Shown here piece by piece: positions 1-5,236 of a DNA stretch of 7,608 nt (its first letter is position 1; every line of letters begins with the position of its first letter). The position numbers were made by a program, and so were the translations under genes. This DNA is from Bifidobacteriaceae bacterium (GTDB lineage Bacteria; Actinomycetota; Actinomycetes; Actinomycetales; WQXJ01). The stretch is taken from NCBI GenBank assembly GCA_031278675.1, contig JAITJY010000289.1, positions 1 through 7,608 on the forward strand. The letters are read 5' to 3'. A model generated the notes under the pieces. The model was not told where the DNA came from. It did not search any database and saw nothing but the letters and a program-made list of their open reading frames with translations.

Positions 1-645
1 CGCCGCCGCCAGCACACCAACAACCGCCGTTGGGGAGCGGAGCGACCCAGCCATCGCCAGGTCACAGGCCTCATCCAAGTCCAACCAGACCGGGACCAAA
101 TGTGCTTCCTCGTCTTCCCGCACAAACCGGCGATCCGCCGCCACCTTCGTCAAACCCCGCGCCAGGAACACATGAATCACCTCGGAGGTCCCGCCCGGCG
201 TCGAGTCGAACGTCAACAAGTGCCGCCAGTCAGCCGCTTCCAAATCCGCCTCTTCGGCCAACTCCCGCCGCGCGGTGAGCGCCGGCGCCTCCCCTGCCAC
301 ATCCAGCAAACCCGCCGGTGGTTCCCACAACTCCGCCCGCACCGGATGACGGTACTGGCGCTGCAACAACACCCGGCCAGCGTCATCCACCGCAATAACC
401 GCCGCCGCGCCGGGGTGCGTGATGTACTCCCGCACCACCTTCACCCCATCCGGTAACACCACCTGATCTGCTAAGACGTCCCAGATGCGCCCATGGAACA
501 CTACCTCGGAGGACGCCACGCGATACTCGACAGCCCGGTCCGCCACACCTGCGGCCGCAGCCGGCGCCTCGCCTACCTCGAGACTCCCGGGCGCAGCAGG
601 CAGCGGTACCGACCGACGGCCAGCGCCGGGCAGACCCAAGCTCAC
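1..645 (-). CDS. NUDIX hydrolase, ADP-ribose pyrophosphatase type (3' end cut by window edge)
   Basis: Translation from GTG at 645 gives 215 residues, open at the window edge. Residues about 76-135 form a NUDIX core. QYRHPV (97-102) and WEPPAGLLDVAGE (107-119) lead into RRELAEEADL (126-135), with the metal-binding pattern R127-E128...E131-E132. This resembles mycobacterial Rv1700, an ADP-ribose pyrophosphatase, which also lies directly after pyrG. The likely reaction is Mg-dependent hydrolysis of ADP-ribose to AMP and ribose-5-phosphate in the cytosol; substrate is inferred from family and context. The box glycine of EExGU is Asp134 here. The start is uncertain. GTG 645 has a strong GGAGGGG seven bases upstream and lies 4 nt past the pyrG stop, but it adds an Ala/Gly/Pro-rich stretch of about 33 residues. 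GTG 546 matches the start of Rv1700 but has no good ribosome binding site. The gene is probably cotranscribed and translationally coupled with pyrG. Confidence 0.88.
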   Translation of the reverse strand, partial: MSLGLPGAGRRSVPLPAAPGSLEVGEAPAAAAGVADRAVEYRVASSEVVFHGRIWDVLADQVVLPDGVKVVREYITHPGAAAVIAVDDAGRVLLQRQYRHPVRAELWEPPAGLLDVAGEAPALTARRELAEEADLEAADWRHLLTFDSTPGGTSEVIHVFLARGLTKVAADRRFVREDEEAHLVPVWLDLDEACDLAMAGSLRSPTAVVGVLAAA

Positions 646-649
646 CGCC

Positions 650-2500
650 TCACCCCTCCGCGTCTGCCGCAGCGCCGACCAGGGCCCCCGGAACAGGCCC
701 CGAAACACCGCTCGCGCCAGCCCCCGAAACAGGCCCCGAAACACCGCTCGCGCCAGGCCCCGAAACACCGCTCGCGTCAGCCCCCGAAACAGGCCCCGAA
801 ACGGCGGCCGGGACTACGGCATCGACCTCCAAAAGACGACTCTCCGCCTGGCGGGCCAACGCGGCCCCCACCAAGCCCGCGAACAGCGGATGCGCGCGGG
901 TGGGGCGCGACTTGAACTCGGGATGTGCCTGCGTGCCGACGTAATAGGGATGCAGGGCGGTGTCCAACTCGACAAACTCGACCAGTTCACGATCCGGCGA
1001 CAGGCCGCTGACCAGCAAACCCGCTTCCTCAAGCCGGGCGCGGTAAGAGTTGTTGACCTCGTAACGGTGACGGTGGCGCTCCGCGACGCGACTCGTCCCG
1101 TACGCGCGCGCCACCAGCGAATCCGGCACCAGCTCCGCCGCATAGGCACCCAGGCGCATGGTGCCGCCCAGGTCACCTTCCCCCTGCACAATGGCGCGTT
1201 GCTCCGCCATGGTCGCCACCACCGGGTCAGGCGTCGCCGGGTCAAATTCGGACGATGACGCCTCCGTCAGCCCCAGCACATGCCGCGCGAATTCGATCAC
1301 CATACATTGCAGGCCAAGGCAAAGCCCAAGCGACGGGATGCCGTTCTCCCGGGTGAACTTCAGTGCGCCGAGCTTACCTTCGATCCCACGGACCCCGAAT
1401 CCGCCCGGCACCACTATCCCATCAACATCCGCCAAATGCTCGCGGGCGCCACTCGGCGTCTCGCAGGTGTCGGATGCAACCCAGCGGATATTGACCCGCG
1501 CGCCATGGTGGAAACCGGCGGCGCGGAGCGCCTCAGCCACCGACAGGTACGCATCCGGCAGGTCAATGTACTTCCCGACCAGCGCAATGGTCACCTCATG
1601 GCGCGGATTGTGTACCCGGTCCAACAACCTCCCCCAGGTGCTCCAGTCCACATCCCGGAACGGCAGCCCCAGCCGCTGGATCACGTACGCATCCAACCCG
1701 CCCGCATGCAACACCTTCGGAATGTCGTAGATCGATGCCGCATCCGCGCAGGTCACAACCGCTTGTTTGTCGACATCGCACATCAGGGCAATCTTGTTGC
1801 GGATCGATTCGGGCAGTTCCCGGTCCGCCCGGCACACAATCGCATCCGGCTGGATACCAATGTTGCGCAGCGCCGCCACCGAATGCTGGGTTGGTTTGGT
1901 CTTGAGTTCCTTCGACGGCCCGATGAACGGCACCAACGAAACATGGCAGAAGAAGCAGTTGCCGCGTCCAACTTCCTGACGGACCTGACGGGCCGCCTCA
2001 ATGAACGGCAGCGATTCGATATCCCCGACTGTTCCGCCGATCTCGGTGATGATCACATCGACGCCATCGGCCTCTTGGGCGCGCATCCGGGCCTTGATCT
2101 CGTCGGTGATGTGCGGGATCACCTGAACTGTGTCCCCGAGGTATTCTCCGCGGCGTTCCTTGGCGATCACCGTCGAGTAGACCTGCCCGGTGGTCACGTT
2201 CGCCGCCGCCGAGAGCGGCACATCCAGGAACCGCTCGTAGTGGCCTATGTCGAGGTCTGTTTCGGCGCCATCGTCCGTCACGAAGACCTCGCCGTGCTGG
2301 AACGGGTTCATGGTGCCCGGGTCAACGTTGAGGTAGGGGTCGAGTTTCTGCATCGTCACCGTCAAGCCCCGTGACCGCAGGAGTTGCCCCAGCGACGATG
2401 CCGTCAGCCCCTTACCCAGCGAAGACGCGACGCCCCCGGTAACGAAGATGTGCTGGACTTTGAGGGGCACCTGACCGTGCAGGCTCGCGCGTTGCATCAC
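650..2500 (-). CDS. pyrG: CTP synthase (glutamine-hydrolysing)
   Basis: PyrG makes CTP from UTP, ATP and glutamine, the last step of de novo pyrimidine nucleotide synthesis, in the cytosol. The 616-residue product has both domains in order. The N-terminal amidoligase synthetase has the P-loop GGVASSLGKG (22-31, Lys30), DGAETDLD (77-84) and EIGGTVGDIES (153-163). The C-terminal class I glutamine amidotransferase has the oxyanion motif PGGFGVRG (365-372), nucleophile Cys394 in GLCLGLQ, and His526/Glu528 in AHPEFKSRPTR. No catalytic residue appears to be missing. The start is GTG 2500 or the adjacent ATG 2497; neither has a clear Shine-Dalgarno, but a TAGACT element lies 8 nt upstream, so a leaderless GTG is plausible. 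GTG at residue 11 is an alternative. The family is usually about 530-590 residues; the excess here is a Ser/Gly/Ala/Val/Pro repeat tail (about 565-616) encoded by tandem DNA repeats. The NUDIX gene follows after 4 nt. Confidence 0.98.
   Translation of the reverse strand: MMQRASLHGQVPLKVQHIFVTGGVASSLGKGLTASSLGQLLRSRGLTVTMQKLDPYLNVDPGTMNPFQHGEVFVTDDGAETDLDIGHYERFLDVPLSAAANVTTGQVYSTVIAKERRGEYLGDTVQVIPHITDEIKARMRAQEADGVDVIITEIGGTVGDIESLPFIEAARQVRQEVGRGNCFFCHVSLVPFIGPSKELKTKPTQHSVAALRNIGIQPDAIVCRADRELPESIRNKIALMCDVDKQAVVTCADAASIYDIPKVLHAGGLDAYVIQRLGLPFRDVDWSTWGRLLDRVHNPRHEVTIALVGKYIDLPDAYLSVAEALRAAGFHHGARVNIRWVASDTCETPSGAREHLADVDGIVVPGGFGVRGIEGKLGALKFTRENGIPSLGLCLGLQCMVIEFARHVLGLTEASSSEFDPATPDPVVATMAEQRAIVQGEGDLGGTMRLGAYAAELVPDSLVARAYGTSRVAERHRHRYEVNNSYRARLEEAGLLVSGLSPDRELVEFVELDTALHPYYVGTQAHPEFKSRPTRAHPLFAGLVGAALARQAESRLLEVDAVVPAAVSGPVSGADASGVSGPGASGVSGPVSGAGASGVSGPVPGALVGAAADAEG
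653..659 (-). promoter_or_regulatory. Shine-Dalgarno GGAGGGG of the NUDIX gene
   Basis: Read on the minus strand, GGAGGGG lies just before the pyrG TGA (652-650) and seven bases upstream of the GTG at 645. It is the strongest purine-rich site at this junction. It decides in favour of the upstream NUDIX start, and it means the site sits within the last codons of pyrG. Confidence 0.6.
684..809 (-). repeat. 36-nt in-frame tandem repeats encoding the PyrG C-terminal tail
   Basis: A 36-nt unit at 684-719 is repeated almost perfectly at 720-755. A 24-nt partial copy follows at 756-779 and a 30-nt partial copy at 780-809. The unit contains a nested 12-nt motif (gccccgaaacag-like). All unit lengths are multiples of three, so the pyrG frame is kept; it encodes repeats of the type SGPVSGAGASGV. 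Such arrays change copy number by slippage or recombination. Confidence 0.85.
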
Positions 2501-2508
2501 GGACTTCT

Positions 2509-2514
2509 AGTCTA
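2509..2514 (-). promoter_or_regulatory. Candidate -10 element (TAGACT) for leaderless pyrG
   Basis: On the minus strand TAGACT matches the actinobacterial -10 consensus TANNNT. It is followed by 8 nt (AGAAGTCC) and then the GTG at 2500. That spacing would put the transcription start at or next to the start codon, as in leaderless mRNAs common in actinobacteria. No convincing -35 is seen 16-18 nt further upstream. The absence of a clear Shine-Dalgarno before the pyrG start agrees with this reading. Inference from motif and spacing only. Confidence 0.45.
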
Positions 2515-2535
2515 CCGACCGCCGGGGCGCTTTGG

Positions 2536-2551
2536 GCCGCGTTGGCGCGGC
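2536..2551 (-). other. Perfect 6-bp inverted repeat upstream of pyrG
   Basis: GCCGCG - 4-nt loop - CGCGGC forms a perfect GC hairpin or dyad about 36-51 nt upstream of the pyrG GTG, just upstream of where a -35 would lie. There is no T-run after it, so it is not a classical intrinsic terminator. It could be an operator half-site pair, a factor-dependent pause site, or chance in GC-rich DNA. Confidence 0.3.
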
Positions 2552-2579
2552 GTTTCGCGCAGGGCGTTGGCGATCTGGT

Positions 2580-2648
2580 GCGCGCCGGGGCGGATTGGGG
2601 CGGGCGCCGGGCGGATTGGGCCGGCAGCCGGGCCGCGCGCCGGGGCGG
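2580..2648. repeat. Short GC-rich direct repeats in the murJ-pyrG intergenic region
   Basis: Plus-strand gcgccggggcggattggg (2582-2599) recurs as gcgccgggcggattggg (2604-2620), differing by one base deletion. A third partial copy, gcgcgccggggcgg, at 2635-2648 is identical to 2580-2593. The 21-22 nt period breaks the triplet rule, unlike the repeats in the genes around it, which fits a non-coding stretch. The 172-nt gap (2501-2672) otherwise holds only the dyad and -10 candidate listed separately; I see no gene in it. Confidence 0.6.
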
Positions 2649-2672
2649 CCGCAGTGCGGGGTGCTGGCGGGG

Positions 2673-4313
2673 TTACGGGCCGGACGGCCCGGGGAGCGCC
2701 CCCAGGAGGGACCGGTCGGCCAGCCAGACTGCGCTGGCGGCTACGCCCGCGACCACGGCCAGGCCTGCGGCCGCAGCGCCGGCTCCGGTCAGGGCCCCGG
2801 CCACGCCGCTGGGCGCAGCGCCGGCTAGGGCGCTGATCACCAGGTCCAGGACCGCTTCGGTGACTAGGCGCCCGAGTCCGCCCGCAATGAGCGCAGCCAC
2901 CAGGGCCACGGTGGCGCTGCGGGCGAAGCCCGCGAGGGCGCCCGGCCCTAGAGCTTTCCAGATACCACGCAGTAATCCAGCGCCGGCCACCAGCATCCCG
3001 GCGCTGATCCCGCCCGCCAGCCCGGCCACTGTTGGCGCCGCCCCACCCGGCCCGGCCAGGGCAAACACGGTCCCACACCCGGCCGCCACCAACCAGCCTG
3101 CGGCGCTCGCGCGCGCGGCCACGCGGTCCAGGCAGACCGCGAACAAGACCCGCTGCAGATGCGCCATCAGGCCATAGCCTAAGAGTCCCGGAGCAAACCA
3201 GGTCACCGCTCCTCCCAGGCCGGCGGCATTCCCGGAATGGTCAATCGCATTGAACAACACTTGTACGCCTGGAGCCGCTGCTACCAGCAGGGCTGCACCG
3301 CCCGCAGAGACGGCGAACACCACCCGCGTGGTGCCGGCCACCCCCCCGATTAGTGCGTCCCGGCGCCCCGCGGCGGCCCATTCGGCGATGTGCGGATAGG
3401 CGGACATCGCCAGGGGCACCGCCAACACGGCATAAGGCAACTGGTAGACGGCCTGCGCATAGTTGAAGGTCGGCAGCGCGCCGGACCCGCCAATCCAGCC
3501 CGCCACGGCGACCACCGCGAGGGTCGCCGCCTGCTGCGCCAGCAGCGCACCGATCCCAGACCCGGCCAAAGAGGCGGCCCGCCGCCGCTCGCCCGCCTCG
3601 AAGCGGTAGGTTGGGCGCCAGCGGATCCCCAAGCGCGCCACCGGGATCAGCAGCGGCAACGTCAGGACCGCCACCCCGGCGGTGGTGCCCCAACCGAGGA
3701 GGTGGACGGCATCGGCGCTAAGGCGGCGGGGCGCGTCTTGGTGACCACCCGCCGCCCACCAAAACGCCAGGTAAACACCGATCACCGCCACCGACGAGGC
3801 GAACGGCGCAAACGCTGGCCAAAACAACCGCTTGGCCGCCTGCAACACCCCGCTCGCCACCACGCCAATCCCATACAGCGGCACCTGCAGCGCAAAAAGC
3901 CTGATCAAGTCCGCCGCCAGCGCCGTCGAGCCGGGGCGCGCGCGCTCCACCGCCCCGTCCAGCAACGCTTCAGCGAGCGGGGTGGCCGCGAGAGCCAAGA
4001 CGCCCGCGAGCGGCACCAGCACCGTGACCGCCCAGGTCATCAAGCACGATGCCGTCCGCGACGCCCGCTCCACCTGCCCCTCCGCGAGGGGTCCAGCAAG
4101 CAGTGGGACCGCGATCGCGGCCAGGGCTCCGCCGGCGGCCACTTCGAACAACACGTTCGGCAACGCGTTGGCCGCAGTGTAAGCCGAACCGGTGGCAGTC
4201 GACCCGACCGCACCGGAAAACACCCCCCACCGGGCGAAGCCAGCCAAGCGGGCCAGGATGGTCACACCACCAAACAGAGCGGCGCCTCCGGCGAGCCCGG
4301 TAAACCGGTTCAC
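2673..4313 (-). CDS. MurJ/MviN-family polytopic membrane protein (putative lipid-linked substrate flippase, divergent)
   Basis: The 546-residue, very hydrophobic product belongs to the MurJ/MviN family of the MOP exporter superfamily, whose typical members have about 510-550 residues and 14 membrane spans and flip lipid II across the plasma membrane. The N-terminal signature is present: TILARLAGFAR (18-28), LPNVLFEVAAGGALAAIAVPLL (51-72), and later NYAQAVYQLPYAVLAVP (284-300) with SAYPHIAEW (304-312). Compared by eye with E. coli MurJ, Arg18 and Arg24 are kept (Arg22, Arg28). The equivalents of Asp39, Arg52 and Arg270 appear to be Ser43, Phe56 and Ala288. It may therefore be a paralogue rather than the main lipid II flippase. 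The start is GTG 4313, whose GTGA overlaps the stop of the preceding transferase gene, indicating translational coupling; residues encoded upstream in the same frame are charged, Arg/Gly-rich and unlike the family. The stop TAA is at 2673-2675. Family assignment is firm; substrate is inferred. Confidence 0.88.
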   Translation of the reverse strand: MNRFTGLAGGAALFGGVTILARLAGFARWGVFSGAVGSTATGSAYTAANALPNVLFEVAAGGALAAIAVPLLAGPLAEGQVERASRTASCLMTWAVTVLVPLAGVLALAATPLAEALLDGAVERARPGSTALAADLIRLFALQVPLYGIGVVASGVLQAAKRLFWPAFAPFASSVAVIGVYLAFWWAAGGHQDAPRRLSADAVHLLGWGTTAGVAVLTLPLLIPVARLGIRWRPTYRFEAGERRRAASLAGSGIGALLAQQAATLAVVAVAGWIGGSGALPTFNYAQAVYQLPYAVLAVPLAMSAYPHIAEWAAAGRRDALIGGVAGTTRVVFAVSAGGAALLVAAAPGVQVLFNAIDHSGNAAGLGGAVTWFAPGLLGYGLMAHLQRVLFAVCLDRVAARASAAGWLVAAGCGTVFALAGPGGAAPTVAGLAGGISAGMLVAGAGLLRGIWKALGPGALAGFARSATVALVAALIAGGLGRLVTEAVLDLVISALAGAAPSGVAGALTGAGAAAAGLAVVAGVAASAVWLADRSLLGALPGPSGP

Positions 4314-5236
4314 TCCAGGCGCCCCAGGGCGTCGAGGCGGGCGAGTAACGGATGTGTCGCGATCACCTTCGAAAACGAGATCTTCTCGGAGGCGAGGATC
4401 AGTCCGCTGACGAGGGCGGCCGCCAGGCAGCGGCCGCCTGGACGCAGGCTGCGGACGGCGGCTATCCCGATGGCCGCGCCTAAGGCGTTCGCTCCCGAGT
4501 CGCCCAACATGGTGCGTTCGTCGAGGTCGCCGGGGGCAACGGCTGTGATCGCGCCGACTGTCCCTGCGGCCAGGTCGGCACCCGGGCCGCCTCCGGCGGC
4601 CAACAGCGCCCCTGGGACCAGCGCCGCCTTGAGCGCCCGGCCAGGACGCAGATCCAGGAGGTTCGCCAAGTTCGCTGCGCCCGCCACGAGCACTGTGTCC
4701 ACTCCAGCCCGCCACAGCGCGCCGGCCGTGGAGGTGCGCGGCCAGCCGGCGTCCGGCCCTGGCGAACGCGCCGCGAATTGGTTGAGGCCGGCGAACACCG
4801 CCGCCCCCGTTGTGATTGTCACCAGCTTCGCCAACCCGGTGGTGACCCGGCCGCGCTTCAATTCGCCGAGATGACCAGCCAGGCCCCGGTGAACAGTGTC
4901 TTGGGCCATGTCATCAACCAGTCCGGCCACGGTGGCCACACCAATGGCGCCGGCCGCGCCCAGGCTGCGCGCCAAGTTCGCCTCGGCGCCTGCCCGGTGC
5001 TTACCGCGCCGCGTCAAACCCAGCGCCGAGACAATGAGCCCTGATCCAAGCGCCAGCCCGCCCCGCAGGTCAACCTCGCGGCCGCGATAGTTAGCGCGTA
5101 GCCAGGCGCCAGGCGGCAGGGCGCCCCGGGGTGAGGCGGCGGCGTCCCGGGGTGAGGCGGCGGCCTCCCGGAGCACTGCCCGCGCGGCCGCGTTCGCGGC
5201 CCCAGCGAAGGCGAGGCGTCTGATCACACCAGCCAT
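4310..5236 (-). CDS. MraY/WecA-like polyprenyl-phosphate sugar-phosphate transferase family membrane protein
   Basis: This 308-residue membrane protein shows the marks of the PNPT superfamily, which transfers a sugar phosphate from a UDP-sugar to undecaprenyl phosphate at the inner membrane face. Seen are NYRGREVDLRGGLAL (49-63), the aspartate pair in GLVDDM (105-110), GELKRGRVTTGLAK (124-137), NLANLLDLRPGRALK (189-203) and LGDSGANALGA (244-254). These correspond to the DD, NxxxxxD and GDxGS motifs of MraY/WecA. The C-terminal EKISFSKVIATHPLLARLD replaces the histidine clusters of true MraY or WecA, so the substrate is unknown. About eight hydrophobic segments are visible, fewer than the 10 of MraY, and the protein is somewhat short. 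The start ATG 5236 follows GGGGAGGG by three bases and overlaps the steB end by 13 nt. It ends in GTGA with the flippase gene. Residues 25-38 contain a duplicated AAASPR motif. It may be catalytic or a degenerate homologue. Confidence 0.8.
   Translation of the reverse strand: MAGVIRRLAFAGAANAAARAVLREAAASPRDAAASPRGALPPGAWLRANYRGREVDLRGGLALGSGLIVSALGLTRRGKHRAGAEANLARSLGAAGAIGVATVAGLVDDMAQDTVHRGLAGHLGELKRGRVTTGLAKLVTITTGAAVFAGLNQFAARSPGPDAGWPRTSTAGALWRAGVDTVLVAGAANLANLLDLRPGRALKAALVPGALLAAGGGPGADLAAGTVGAITAVAPGDLDERTMLGDSGANALGAAIGIAAVRSLRPGGRCLAAALVSGLILASEKISFSKVIATHPLLARLDALGRLE
5125..5166 (-). repeat. 21-nt tandem duplication in the transferase N-terminus
   Basis: cccggggtgaggcggcggcgt (5125-5145) is followed directly by the same sequence with one change (5146-5166). 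It encodes the duplicated heptad AAASPRD/AAASPRG in the N-terminal cytosolic stretch of the transferase homologue, before its first clear membrane segment. The period is a multiple of three, so the frame is kept. Confidence 0.75.

Noticed and set aside
2676..2689. GGGCC-GTCC-GGCCC hairpin at the end of the flippase gene as an intrinsic terminator
   Set aside because: The stem is short, lies inside the coding sequence and is not followed by a T-run; hairpins of this kind are frequent at this GC content.
2512..3078. Minus-strand open frame of 188 residues spanning the murJ-pyrG gap
   Set aside because: It overlaps the flippase gene in a different frame, is Arg/Gly-rich and shows no domain; the gap portion is made of short GC repeats.
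4314..4715. N-terminal extension of the flippase gene up to position 4715
   Set aside because: The extension is Arg/Gly/Pro-rich, overlaps the transferase gene in another frame and is unlike MurJ N-termini. GTG 4313 gives the family length and a typical GTGA coupling.
3390..4874. Long plus-strand open frame (494 residues) opposite the flippase and transferase genes
   Set aside because: It is Arg/Pro/Gly-rich with no recognisable domain and lies entirely antisense to two well-supported membrane protein genes. Long antisense frames are expected in very GC-rich coding DNA.
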